Positions 16,275 through 26,529 of a DNA stretch of 64,000 nucleotides are shown in pieces. The notes beneath the pieces are model-generated. The model did no database searches. It was not told the origin of the DNA and worked only from the letters and a program-made list of their open reading frames with translations. The stretch covers positions 1,077,366-1,141,365 of the forward strand of contig DS990261.1 in the NCBI GenBank assembly GCA_000155435.1, given 5' to 3'. Each line of letters starts with the position of its first letter. The first letter of the stretch is position 1. This stretch comes from Clostridiales bacterium 1_7_47FAA (GTDB taxonomy: Bacteria > Bacillota > Clostridia > Lachnospirales > Lachnospiraceae). Both the position numbers and the translations under genes were made by a program.

Positions 16275-17660
16275 ATGAGATTAAGACGTGGAGGCTCAGG
16301 GCGGCTGATGCGCCGGTTTCTGGCCGGCACAATCCTGCTTATGCTGCTGCTTCTCGGCGGACGTTTCATTGGCCGGGCCGCGGGCAGCATCCCGAGAAAT
16401 GATTACAGGAACATGATAAAAGCCGGAGGCCAGTGGCTGGTGGAGGCCATATGGACCCAGGCCCGCCCCGGGGAGCAGATAAGGAGGGGACAGGATGGCG
16501 ACGGTCAGCATCAGGGAATTACTGACCCTGACCCATCCTACCGGAAATACCAGACGGTCAGGACATTTTACCAGGAACACCAGTATCTGGCCTGGTATGG
16601 CAATGAGGAGACCGGACAGCAGTCACTGGAGGAACCAGGCAGCCTGATGGCATCAGGCCAGGGAAATATGTCAGGCCAAGGAAATATGTCAGGCCAGGGA
16701 AATATGTCAGGCCAGGGAAATATGTCAGGCCAAGGAAATATATCAGGCCAGGGAAATACATCAGGTCAGGGAAATGCATCAGGCCAGGCAAATACACCCG
16801 GCCAGCTATACACCACGGGCCAGGGCGGAGTGCTGCCCGGCGGCAATGTCCTTCAGGCCTCGGAAACCCTTACCGGCACCCTGAACCGCCCGCTTACCGG
16901 CAATACATATGTAATGGAGCAGCTGGCGGATTATGACTTCCTCATGAAACATTTTTATAGCGTACATACTTCTACCACAGCCGGAAGGGACCTGATGGAT
17001 GCAAAGACCCTTCTGGGCAAAGACATGTCTATGAAGGGGGACAATTCCAAGCCCCAGATCCTGATTTACCATACCCATTCCCAGGAGGCGTTTGCGGATT
17101 CCGGTCCGGGCCAGACCGTGGTTGGGGTAGGGGATTACCTGACAAAGCTTCTGGAGGACAAAGGTTATAATGTATATCACGACAAGTCTGTATATGATTT
17201 GAAAAATGGACAGCTGGACCGCAGCCAGGCCTACAATTACGCCCTGGACGGGATAACGAACATCCTGCAGCAGAACCCGTCCATCGAGGTGGTGCTGGAT
17301 ATCCACCGTGACGGGGTGGGTGAGAACCTGCATCTGGTGACGCAGGTGGACGGAAAGGATACTGCCCAGATCATGTTTTTTAACGGCCTGAGCCAGACCC
17401 CGGAAGGTCCGATTGAATATCTCCAGAACCCGAACCGGGAGGATAACCTGGCCTTCAGCCTGCAGATGCAGCTGGATGCAGCGGCCTACTATCCCGGCTT
17501 TACCAGGAAAATCTATCTCAAGGGACTGCGCTATAATGAGCATCTGCGTCCCAAGTCCAGCCTGATTGAGGTGGGGGCGCAGACCAACACATATCAGGAG
17601 GCGTTAAATGCAATGGAACCCCTGTCGGAGCTGTTGGATATGGTGCTGTCAGGAAAATAA
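16275..17660 (+). CDS. spoIIP: Stage II sporulation protein P
   Basis: The ATG eight bases after AGGTGA gives 461 residues. An N-terminal membrane anchor (about 16-37) is followed by a long linker with eight six-residue repeats SGQGNM (about 127-175) and then the SpoIIP amidase/endopeptidase domain: [12 protein letters not shown] with a zinc His, DIHRDGV near 345 and [11 protein letters not shown] with the catalytic-site Glu. SpoIIP, with SpoIID and SpoIIM, thins septal peptidoglycan during engulfment. The repeat linker is not a standard part of the family. Confidence 0.92.
   Translation: MRLRRGGSGRLMRRFLAGTILLMLLLLGGRFIGRAAGSIPRNDYRNMIKAGGQWLVEAIWTQARPGEQIRRGQDGDGQHQGITDPDPSYRKYQTVRTFYQEHQYLAWYGNEETGQQSLEEPGSLMASGQGNMSGQGNMSGQGNMSGQGNMSGQGNISGQGNTSGQGNASGQANTPGQLYTTGQGGVLPGGNVLQASETLTGTLNRPLTGNTYVMEQLADYDFLMKHFYSVHTSTTAGRDLMDAKTLLGKDMSMKGDNSKPQILIYHTHSQEAFADSGPGQTVVGVGDYLTKLLEDKGYNVYHDKSVYDLKNGQLDRSQAYNYALDGITNILQQNPSIEVVLDIHRDGVGENLHLVTQVDGKDTAQIMFFNGLSQTPEGPIEYLQNPNREDNLAFSLQMQLDAAAYYPGFTRKIYLKGLRYNEHLRPKSSLIEVGAQTNTYQEALNAMEPLSELLDMVLSGK
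16653..16796 (+). repeat. 18-bp coding tandem repeat in spoIIP
   Basis: Eight consecutive units of TCAGGCCAGGGAAATATG with few substitutions encode S-G-Q-G-N-M. The unit keeps the reading frame and would change only the distance between the membrane anchor and the amidase domain. Confidence 0.85.
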
Positions 17661-17712
17661 AGGGACCCCGGGGACTTTATGGGCAATGCAGAGGCATAAT
17701 CAAAACAAAAAG

Positions 17713-17741
17713 TTGCACTCAGAAGCAAAAAATGGTATATT
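17713..17741 (+). promoter_or_regulatory. Promoter of lepA
   Basis: TTGCAC (17713-17718), a 17-base spacer and TATATT (17736-17741) precede lepA by about 85 bases. Confidence 0.55.
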
Positions 17742-17827
17742 CTACTAAGCGAAACCAGTGCGCGGGGCCTTCCCCGCAATGCTGGCTAATAGACTGTAAG
17801 AAACCTGAATGTGAGAAAGGAACCAAT

Positions 17828-19642
17828 ATGGCCCACGTTGACCAAAGTAAAATCAGAAATTTTTGTATCATAGCACATATCGACCACGGCAAGTCCACCC
17901 TGGCTGACCGTATCATTGAGAAGACCGGCCTGCTGACCAGCAGGGAGATGCAGGAGCAGGTACTGGACAATATGGATCTGGAGCGGGAGCGTGGAATCAC
18001 CATCAAATCCCAGGCTGTCCGCACCGTATATAAGGCAAAGGATGGGAATGAATACATTTTCAACCTTATCGACACCCCGGGACATGTAGACTTTAACTAT
18101 GAGGTATCCCGTAGCCTAGCGGCCTGTGACGGCGCGGTGCTGGTGGTGGACGCATCCCAGGGCATAGAGGCCCAGACACTGGCCAATGTGTATCTGGCCC
18201 TGGACCATGACCTGGACGTGTTCCCTGTCATTAATAAGATTGACCTGCCAAGCGCGGAGCCTGAGAGGGTGGCTGCGGAGATTGAGGATGTGATTGGCCT
18301 GGATGCCAGCGACGCGCCCCATATATCCGCCAAGACAGGAGTCAACATTGAGGATGTGCTGGAAGCCATTGTCCACAAGATACCGGCCCCCGAAGGGGAC
18401 CCACAGGCGCCGCTTCAGGCCCTGATTTTCGACTCTACCTATGATTCCTATAAAGGGGTCATCATTTTCTGCCGTATCATGGAGGGCACGGTGAAAAAGG
18501 GCACTCCCATCCGGATGATGGCAACCGGGGCAGAAGAAGACGTGGTGGAAGTGGGATATTTTGGCGCCGGACAGTTCATACCGTGTGAAGAGCTGAGCGC
18601 CGGCATGGTAGGATACATCACGGCCAGCATTAAGAATGTAAGGGACACCCGGGTCGGAGACACAGTGACAGGACGGGACAACCCCTGCGCCGCTCCTCTG
18701 CCCGGCTATAAGAAGGTAACCCCCATGGTGTACTGCGGCCTTTACCCTGCTGACGGCGCCAAGTACAATGACCTGAGGGACGCGCTGGAAAAGCTCCAGC
18801 TCAATGATGCCTCCCTGTTTTATGAACCGGAGACCTCCCTCGCCCTGGGCTTTGGATTCCGCTGCGGTTTCCTGGGCCTGCTTCATCTGGAGATAATCGA
18901 AGAGCGCCTGGAGCGTGAATATAACCTGGACCTTGTCACCACCGCCCCTGGAGTTGTGTACCGTGTATATAAGACCACGGGAGAGATGATTGAACTGACC
19001 AACCCTTCCAACCTTCCGGATCCAACGGAGATTGAATATATGGAGGAGCCTATTGTCAGCGCTGAAATCATGGTGACGACTGAATTTGTAGGACCAATCA
19101 TGACGCTCTGCCAGGAACGCCGTGGTAATTACCTTGGCATGGAATACATTGAGACAACCAGGGCACTGTTAAAATACGAACTGCCCCTGAATGAAATCAT
19201 TTACGATTTCTTTGACGCCCTCAAGTCCCGCTCCAGAGGATACGCGTCCTTTGATTACGAGTTAAAGGGCTACGAGCGTTCCAGCCTGGTGAAGCTGGAC
19301 ATCCTGGTCAACCGGGAGGAGGTGGACGCCCTTTCCTTCATCGTCCATGCGGATTCTGCTTATGAGCGGGGCAGGAGGATGTGTGAACGGCTTAAGGAGG
19401 AGATCCCCAGACACCTGTTCGAGATTCCCATCCAGGCTGCCATCGGCGGCAAGATCATTGCCCGTGAGACGGTGAAAGCCGTGCGCAAGGATGTGCTTGC
19501 CAAGTGTTACGGCGGTGATATCAGTCGTAAGAGGAAGCTTCTGGAAAAGCAGAAGGAAGGCAAGAAACGTATGCGCCAGATTGGCAATGTAGAGATACCA
19601 CAGAAGGCATTCATGAGCGTGTTGAAGCTGGATGAGGAATAA
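17828..19642 (+). CDS. lepA: Elongation factor 4 (LepA)
   Basis: From the ATG after GAAAGGA the protein has 604 residues, the usual LepA length. It has the GTPase motifs AHIDHGKST, the switch segment RERGITI, DTPGH and NKID, and the LepA-specific C-terminal end [20 protein letters not shown]. The protein acts on the ribosome, promoting back-translocation or initiation. hemW follows 90 bases later, the common Firmicute order. Confidence 0.96.
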   Translation: MAHVDQSKIRNFCIIAHIDHGKSTLADRIIEKTGLLTSREMQEQVLDNMDLERERGITIKSQAVRTVYKAKDGNEYIFNLIDTPGHVDFNYEVSRSLAACDGAVLVVDASQGIEAQTLANVYLALDHDLDVFPVINKIDLPSAEPERVAAEIEDVIGLDASDAPHISAKTGVNIEDVLEAIVHKIPAPEGDPQAPLQALIFDSTYDSYKGVIIFCRIMEGTVKKGTPIRMMATGAEEDVVEVGYFGAGQFIPCEELSAGMVGYITASIKNVRDTRVGDTVTGRDNPCAAPLPGYKKVTPMVYCGLYPADGAKYNDLRDALEKLQLNDASLFYEPETSLALGFGFRCGFLGLLHLEIIEERLEREYNLDLVTTAPGVVYRVYKTTGEMIELTNPSNLPDPTEIEYMEEPIVSAEIMVTTEFVGPIMTLCQERRGNYLGMEYIETTRALLKYELPLNEIIYDFFDALKSRSRGYASFDYELKGYERSSLVKLDILVNREEVDALSFIVHADSAYERGRRMCERLKEEIPRHLFEIPIQAAIGGKIIARETVKAVRKDVLAKCYGGDISRKRKLLEKQKEGKKRMRQIGNVEIPQKAFMSVLKLDEE

Positions 19643-19732
19643 TCATCCCATGAATAACAGGCGTATCGGATGCCATGACGATTTCATACAGGGTGCTAAC
19701 CCTTCATACAGAACGGATGAGATGACCACATT

Positions 19733-20974
19733 ATGACAAGCAAAAATAAAAAGCCCATGGAGCTGTATGTCCATATACCCTTTTGCGCCAGGAAATGCCT
19801 TTACTGTGATTTCCTGTCCTTTAGGGCGCTGGCATCGGTCCATGAGGCGTATACCGCACAGCTGATACGGGAGATAGAAGCGCAGGGTGCCTTTTGCCGT
19901 GAATACCAGGTGACAACCATATTCATAGGGGGAGGCACTCCTTCTGTCATGGAACCATGTCTGATAGCGGATATCATGCGCGCGCTCAAATACCATTTTG
20001 ACGTGGCGGAGGATGCGGAGATTACCATAGAGGTGAATCCGGGAACCCTGTTATACAACAAACTCCATATCTACCGTGAGGCAGGAATCAACCGCCTGAG
20101 CATCGGCCTTCAGTCCACGGATAACCGGGAGCTGAGGGACCTGGGAAGGATACACACCTTTGAGGAATTCCTGAAAAGCTTCCAGTGTGCCAGGATGGTT
20201 GGATTCTCTAACATCAATGTGGACTTGATGAGCAGTATTCCGGGGCAGACCCTGGAGTCTTTTAAGAATACGCTGAAAAAGGTTGCCATGCTGAAACCGG
20301 AGCATATATCTGCCTACAGCCTTATCATCGAGGAGGGGACTCCTTTCTGGGACCATTATGGGCAGGGGGCGGCTGGCGGCTGGCGGTCAGCCGGCCAGGA
20401 TGGTAAGGAACATCCCATGGCGGCTGACGGCCCGGCTTTTCCGCCGCTTCCGGATGAAGACACGGAAAGCAGGATTTATCACCTGACCAGGACCTTCCTC
20501 ACGGAACAGGGATATGGGCGTTACGAGATATCCAATTATGCAAAGCCCGGTCATGAGTGCCGGCATAACATCGGCTACTGGACAGAGGTACCCTATCTGG
20601 GGCTGGGACTGGGCGCATCCTCCTATCTGGGCGGATGCAGGTTCAGCAATACCAGTGACCTGGATATGTATCTGGGTCTGGATTTTAACCGGGCGCCGGA
20701 GGAAGTCCTTGAACAGCTTCACGGCCCCCTGCAGGAACTGTCCAGGGAAGCCAGGATGGAGGAATTCATGTTTCTTGGACTGCGCCTTACAAAAGGGGTA
20801 TCCGGGATTGATTTTGTTTCCATGTTCGGCATCAAACTGGAGACCGTGTTCGGTCCTGTCATGGAACGTCTGATATCCGACGGGCTTCTGGAGAAAAACG
20901 GGGTCTGGATTTCCCTGACCGAGTGGGGGATGGATGTGAGCAATTATGTGCTGAGTGAATTCCTGCTGTCGTGA
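19733..20974 (+). CDS. hemW: Radical SAM heme chaperone HemW
   Basis: The 413-residue protein begins with ELYVHIPFCARKCLYCDF, the CxxxCxxC cluster site with the F that marks HemW, followed by GGGTPS and EVNPGT. HemW was long annotated as oxygen-independent coproporphyrinogen III oxidase but carries heme to acceptor proteins. Residues about 205-240 form a Gly/Ala/Pro-rich insertion between the barrel strand ending EEGTPFWDHYGQG and the helix DTESRIYHL. The HemW C-terminal domain is present. Confidence 0.92.
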   Translation: MTSKNKKPMELYVHIPFCARKCLYCDFLSFRALASVHEAYTAQLIREIEAQGAFCREYQVTTIFIGGGTPSVMEPCLIADIMRALKYHFDVAEDAEITIEVNPGTLLYNKLHIYREAGINRLSIGLQSTDNRELRDLGRIHTFEEFLKSFQCARMVGFSNINVDLMSSIPGQTLESFKNTLKKVAMLKPEHISAYSLIIEEGTPFWDHYGQGAAGGWRSAGQDGKEHPMAADGPAFPPLPDEDTESRIYHLTRTFLTEQGYGRYEISNYAKPGHECRHNIGYWTEVPYLGLGLGASSYLGGCRFSNTSDLDMYLGLDFNRAPEEVLEQLHGPLQELSREARMEEFMFLGLRLTKGVSGIDFVSMFGIKLETVFGPVMERLISDGLLEKNGVWISLTEWGMDVSNYVLSEFLLS

Positions 20975-21048
20975 TTTGTAATACAGGCATTTGAAACACA
21001 GTCATGAATACGGGGACATCAAAATATATTGGGAGGAGAGGACGGATC

Positions 21049-21792
21049 ATGCCGGACATGACCATACGTGAACACATGAGGGATCGGCTGAGGGCGGAAG
21101 CGGACCCGGAATACAGGGAGTTCCACAGCAGGCTCCTGCCCGGAACCGCGGGAATCCTGGGAGTGCGCACTCCGGTCCTGCGGGCCTTGTCAAAGGAACT
21201 GCTTAAAGGGGACTGGAAGGGATACATAAGCCAGGTCCAGGCCGCCTGGAAGGCGGATGGACAGGGGGACGATGGGGTTTATTACGATGAACTGATCCTC
21301 TGGGGACTCTGTATATGCAGGGGATTTAAAAAGTGGGAGGATGCGGCGCCTTATATCACCGGATTCATACCAGCCATCAACAACTGGGCCGTATGCGATA
21401 TTTTCTGCGGCTCCCTGAAAATGGCAGGCAGATACAGACAGGAGGCATGGGAATTCATCCAGCCCTATCTGGAGTCAGGACAGGAGTACGGGATACGGTT
21501 CGGCGTTGTCATGATGTTGTCCCACTTCGTGGATGAAGACCATGTAAAAGAAGCGCTGGAGCGCATGGACGCAGTCAGGCATGAGGGATATTATGTGAAA
21601 ATGGCCGTGGCCTGGGCCTTGTCCATCTACTTCATCAAGCTTCCTGAGGCGGTAATGCCTTATCTGGAACAGAATCATCTGGATGACTGGACCTACAACA
21701 AAGCGCTGCAGAAGATTACGGAATCCTTCCGGGTGGACCAGGAGACGAAGACAGTCATCAGGTCCATGAAGCGTCCGCTGAGACCGGCTTGA
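21049..21792 (+). CDS. DNA alkylation repair protein (AlkD-like)
   Basis: From the ATG preceded by GGGAGGAGAGG the protein has 247 residues of helical HEAT-like repeats. The segments GVRTPVLRALSKELL, INNWAVCDIFCGSLK and MAVAWALSIYFIKLP match the AlkD/AlkC-like family that removes bulky alkylated bases without base flipping. The last 13 codons lie in a 38-bp tandem duplication, the second copy of which lies outside the frame. Confidence 0.88.
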   Translation: MPDMTIREHMRDRLRAEADPEYREFHSRLLPGTAGILGVRTPVLRALSKELLKGDWKGYISQVQAAWKADGQGDDGVYYDELILWGLCICRGFKKWEDAAPYITGFIPAINNWAVCDIFCGSLKMAGRYRQEAWEFIQPYLESGQEYGIRFGVVMMLSHFVDEDHVKEALERMDAVRHEGYYVKMAVAWALSIYFIKLPEAVMPYLEQNHLDDWTYNKALQKITESFRVDQETKTVIRSMKRPLRPA

Positions 21793-21831
21793 CCATCAGG
21801 TCCATGAAGCGCCTGTTGAGACCGGCTTGAC
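21756..21831 (+). repeat. 38-bp tandem duplication at the end of the alkD-like gene
   Basis: Two adjacent 38-base units (21756-21793 and 21794-21831) differ at only a few positions. The first contains the last codons and the stop of the gene, and the second is non-coding. It looks like a recent slippage duplication. Confidence 0.8.
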
Positions 21832-21842
21832 CGGAAAAATAG

Positions 21843-21871
21843 TTGTGATATCAGATTACCTGTGCTACAAT
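21843..21871 (+). promoter_or_regulatory. Promoter of ahpC
   Basis: TTGTGA (21843-21848), 17 bases and TACAAT (21866-21871) give a start near 21878. No clear PerR box (TTATAAT-type) is seen around it. Confidence 0.55.
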
Positions 21872-21920
21872 CGAATTAATTCTGAAAACGTTGGCAATCA
21901 ATACAGAAAGGAGCGTATGT

Positions 21921-22487
21921 ATGGGGAATCTGATTAACAAGGCAGTGGATGATTTTACGGTACAGGCATATGACCAGGGCAGGTTCAGGGAAATTACCAG
22001 GGAAGACACGCTGGGCCATTGGTCCGTGTTCTTTTTCTATCCTGCGGATTTCACCTTTGTATGTCCCACGGAGCTTGGGGACCTGGCTGACTTCTATGAT
22101 GATTTCAAGGAGGCTGGCTGTGAGATTTATTCTGTCTCAGAGGACACACATTTTGTCCATAAAGCATGGGCGGATGCTTCGGACACCATCAAGAAGATCC
22201 GGTATCCCATGTTAGGCGACCCGGCAGGCGTGCTTGCAAGAAGCTTCGGCGTGCTGGTGGAGGAAGAGGGCCAGGCCTTAAGGGGGACTTTTGTGGTGAA
22301 CCCGGAAGGAAAGATTAAAGTGTACGAAATCCATGATATGGGCATTGGCAGGAACGCGCAGGAGCTGCTGCGCAAGGTCCAGGCAGCCCAGTTCGTGGAA
22401 GAGCACGGTGACCAGGTGTGTCCTGCCAGGTGGAAACCGGGTGAAGAGACACTGACTCCCAGCCTGGATCTGGTTGGAATGCTGTAA
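21921..22487 (+). CDS. ahpC: 2-Cys peroxiredoxin AhpC
   Basis: The 188-residue protein has the peroxidatic cysteine in DFTFVCPTELGDL and the resolving cysteine in GDQVCPARWKPGE, and matches AhpC over its entire length. It reduces peroxides with electrons from an AhpF-type or thioredoxin-like partner. The partner gene starts at or within the ahpC stop region. The chosen ATG follows AAAGGAG. Confidence 0.95.
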   Translation: MGNLINKAVDDFTVQAYDQGRFREITREDTLGHWSVFFFYPADFTFVCPTELGDLADFYDDFKEAGCEIYSVSEDTHFVHKAWADASDTIKKIRYPMLGDPAGVLARSFGVLVEEEGQALRGTFVVNPEGKIKVYEIHDMGIGRNAQELLRKVQAAQFVEEHGDQVCPARWKPGEETLTPSLDLVGML

Positions 22488-23157
22488 GGAGGTGGCTGTT
22501 ACGATTGATCTTGCAAGGATTCCGGAAGAAAGCAGCCTGATTGACGAGGGGCTGAAGACACAGCTTTCCGGCATTTTCGGTAAAATGGAAGGCCGGGTGG
22601 CCATAAAGGCGGTGGTGGACCTTTCAAGGGAAAAGGACTGTGAGCAGGCGGCGTTCTTAAAGGCGGTTTCAGCCTTAAGCGATAAGCTGGAGCTGGAACT
22701 TTACGCGCCCGAGGAGGCCGGACAGGTGCCTGAACTTAATACACAGTGGCTTCCCGTCACCGGGCTTTACAGGGACGGCCGGTATGGCCGGGCATCGTTT
22801 CACGGTGTGCCGGGCGGCAAGGAGATTAATTCCTTCGTGCTGGCAATTTATAACCTTGCAGGCCCCGGCCAGGAGATGTCCCGGGGACTGAGGAAGAAGA
22901 TTGACAAGCTGGATAAAAAGACCAATATCAAAATCTGCGTTTCCCTGGCCTGCCATCACTGTCCGGTCGTGGTGTCTGCCTGCCAGCGCATCGCCATCCT
23001 CAATCCCAATATTGAGGCTGAGATGATTGACGCGGCGCTTTATGAGGACCTGGTGGCAAAGTATGATATCAAGAGGATACCCATGATGATCTTCAATGAC
23101 AGCGAAATCCACATGGGGAGCAAGGAAATTGAGGAAATCGTCACTTTGTTAAAATAA
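22474..23157 (+). CDS. AhpF N-terminal-like thioredoxin-fold reductase
   Basis: The 227-residue protein corresponds to the first ~200 residues of AhpF: two fused thioredoxin folds with the redox site SLACHHCPVVVSACQRIAIL near 150 and the cis-proline region KRIPMMIFND. The FAD/NADH portion of AhpF is missing, so electrons for AhpC must come from a separate flavoprotein such as thioredoxin reductase. Start choice is unclear: the ATG given lies in ahpC without a good site, and AAGGAGG lies just before GTG (22492) and eight bases before the in-frame ACG (22501) or ATT (22504). Confidence 0.82.
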   Translation: MECCKEVAVTIDLARIPEESSLIDEGLKTQLSGIFGKMEGRVAIKAVVDLSREKDCEQAAFLKAVSALSDKLELELYAPEEAGQVPELNTQWLPVTGLYRDGRYGRASFHGVPGGKEINSFVLAIYNLAGPGQEMSRGLRKKIDKLDKKTNIKICVSLACHHCPVVVSACQRIAILNPNIEAEMIDAALYEDLVAKYDIKRIPMMIFNDSEIHMGSKEIEEIVTLLK

Positions 23158-23264
23158 TAACTAAAAAATGGAAAATAAAGCAAAAAATTCATTAATTATG
23201 CACAAAAAAATGCGGTACTTATTGAGAAAAAACTGTAAGAATTTTAAGAAATAAATATAATGTG

Positions 23265-23293
23265 TTGCAAATCTATGTGCATTATGCTATATT
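23265..23293 (+). promoter_or_regulatory. Promoter of the glpP leader
   Basis: TTGCAA (23265-23270), a 17-base spacer and TATATT (23288-23293) would start a leader of about 105 nucleotides before glpP. Confidence 0.6.
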
Positions 23294-23325
23294 GGATTTA
23301 GACAAATAATGGTGCTGAGATGATG

Positions 23326-23376
23326 AGAGCATAGTAGAACGACAGAAATGTTGGTTTAACGCTATGCTCTTTTTTG
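23326..23376 (+). terminator. Leader terminator before glpP (probable GlpP target)
   Basis: AGAGCATAG and CTATGCTCT form a nine-pair stem followed by six T residues, between the promoter and glpP. In Bacillus subtilis GlpP bound to glycerol-3-phosphate prevents termination at such leaders of glp genes. Here it would make glpP autoregulated. Confidence 0.7.
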
Positions 23377-23404
23377 TTTTTGTTTGAGAAGGAGGGGGAT
23401 TCCA

Positions 23405-23974
23405 ATGGACCAGAAATTTTATGACCTGATTGAATCAAACCCGGTCATAGCGGCTGTCAAGGACATGGATGGACTGAATGCCTGCTGTGCCAGGGAAGAG
23501 ATCAAGGTGGTATTCATTCTTTTCGGAGACATCTGCAACATCGGGACAATCGTCAGCCAGATTAAGCAGGCAGACAAAGTGGCAATGGTACATGTTGACC
23601 TGATAACAGGACTCAGCGGCAAGGAAGTAGCGGTTGACTTCATAAAGAACAATACATTGGCGGACGGCATCATTTCCACCAAACCCGCACTGATTAAGCG
23701 GGGCAGGGAGCTGTCCCTTTACACGACACTCAGGGTATTCGTGCTGGATTCCATGGCATTTGAGAACATTGAACATCAGATGGCCGTGGCCAGACCTGAC
23801 ATCATAGAAATCCTGCCGGGGCTTATGCCTAAGGTAATCCGCAGGGTGTGCAGACTGGTCCGTGTACCGGTCATTGCAGGGGGGCTTATATCAGACAAGG
23901 AAGATGTGATGGCTGCGTTGTCAGCCGGGGCCATATCCGTTTCAACAACCAACCCAAAAGTATGGCTCATGTGA
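23405..23974 (+). CDS. glpP: Glycerol uptake operon antiterminator GlpP
   Basis: The ATG after GGAGGGGG gives 189 residues. The protein follows the GlpP family from NPVIAAVKDMDGL through HVDLITGLSG and DFIKN to PVIAGGLISDKEDVMAAL, a TIM-barrel-like fold that binds glycerol-3-phosphate through its C-terminal phosphate site. It acts as an RNA-binding antiterminator in the leaders of glpF/glpK and glpD mRNAs. It heads the glycerol locus and has its own leader terminator. Confidence 0.92.
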   Translation: MDQKFYDLIESNPVIAAVKDMDGLNACCAREEIKVVFILFGDICNIGTIVSQIKQADKVAMVHVDLITGLSGKEVAVDFIKNNTLADGIISTKPALIKRGRELSLYTTLRVFVLDSMAFENIEHQMAVARPDIIEILPGLMPKVIRRVCRLVRVPVIAGGLISDKEDVMAALSAGAISVSTTNPKVWLM

Positions 23975-24066
23975 CACAAAGGGAATCAATACGGAACTGA
24001 ACTGGATTCCACGGGGAATGGAAGACGGTTTTAGTATAAATGATACATAAGCAGGTCCATGGATGA

Positions 24067-25650
<1,584 letters not shown>

Positions 25651-25701
25651 TCGTACGGGGTATGGAACTGTTGACGACAAATTAGACAAGGGGGTTTCTA
25701 T

Positions 25702-26415
25702 ATGTTGCCATATATTGCGGAGTTTTTAGGAACAATGATACTGATACTTTTAGGTGATGGCGTTGTAGCTAACGTTACGCTGAACAAATCCGGTATGAAG
25801 GGCGCTGGTTCCATCCAGATTACCTTTGCATGGGGCCTTGCGGTCATGGTTCCCGCGTTCATCTTCGGCGCTGCGTCCGGCGCGCATTTCAACCCGGCCC
25901 TGACCATTGCCCTGGCAGTGGACGGCAGCCTGGCATGGGGACTGGTCCCAGGATACATCGTGGCGCAGTTTGCAGGCGCATTTGTGGGCGCGGTACTGGT
26001 TTACCTGCTGTTCAAGGATCAGTTTGACGCAACTGAGTCAGCTGCAACCAAGCTGGGTGTTTTCTCTACCGGACCATCTGTTCCGAATATGGGACGCAAC
26101 ATCTTAAGTGAAGCAATCGGTACGTTCGTACTTGTATTTGCTATAAAGGGTATTGGCCAGGTAGCAGGTATTCCTGCTGGCGTTGACAAACTGCTGGTAT
26201 TCGGAATCATCGTATCCATCGGTATGTCCCTTGGCGGACTGACAGGTTATGCCATCAACCCGGCACGTGACCTTGGACCACGTATTGCACATGCAGTGCT
26301 TCCGATTAAGGGCAAAGGCGATTCCAACTGGGGTTATGCTCCTGTTGTCATCATCGGGCCGGTTGTGGGAGCAGTGGTTGCAGCATTACTGTACCAGGCA
26401 ATTCCGTGGGCATAA
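25702..26415 (+). CDS. glpF: Glycerol facilitator (aquaglyceroporin)
   Basis: The 237-residue protein has six membrane segments and the two half-helix motifs FNPALTIAL near 64 and INPARDLGPR near 190. Asp after NPAR is the mark of glycerol-conducting members. It lets glycerol diffuse in for capture by GlpK. GGGGG precedes the ATG. Confidence 0.95.
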   Translation: MLPYIAEFLGTMILILLGDGVVANVTLNKSGMKGAGSIQITFAWGLAVMVPAFIFGAASGAHFNPALTIALAVDGSLAWGLVPGYIVAQFAGAFVGAVLVYLLFKDQFDATESAATKLGVFSTGPSVPNMGRNILSEAIGTFVLVFAIKGIGQVAGIPAGVDKLLVFGIIVSIGMSLGGLTGYAINPARDLGPRIAHAVLPIKGKGDSNWGYAPVVIIGPVVGAVVAALLYQAIPWA

Positions 26416-26452
26416 GTTTTATATAATTACATATTGATTGCGTGAGAGTGGA

Positions 26453-26499
26453 GCGGAGCAAATGGGTATGGAAACATACCTTGTTTGCTCCGCTTTTTA
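26453..26499 (+). terminator. Intercistronic terminator/attenuator after glpF
   Basis: GCGGAGCAAATGGGTATG pairs with CATACCTTGTTTGCTCCGC around GAAA, with one bulge, followed by five T residues. Since the next gene is in the same pathway only 30 bases away, it may be a regulated attenuator. The preceding TGAGAG is also found just before the glpP leader terminator stem. Confidence 0.75.
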
Positions 26500-26529
26500 T
26501 GAGGCAGTCGAAGGAAGGGAACGAGGAAA

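Noticed and set aside
16558-16797. Repetitive minus-strand frame of YFPGL units
   Set aside because: It is the antisense of the SGQGNM repeats of spoIIP.
23284-23400. Known riboswitch before glpP
   Set aside because: The leader is short and simple, with one terminator stem; antitermination by GlpP explains it better than a metabolite-binding RNA.
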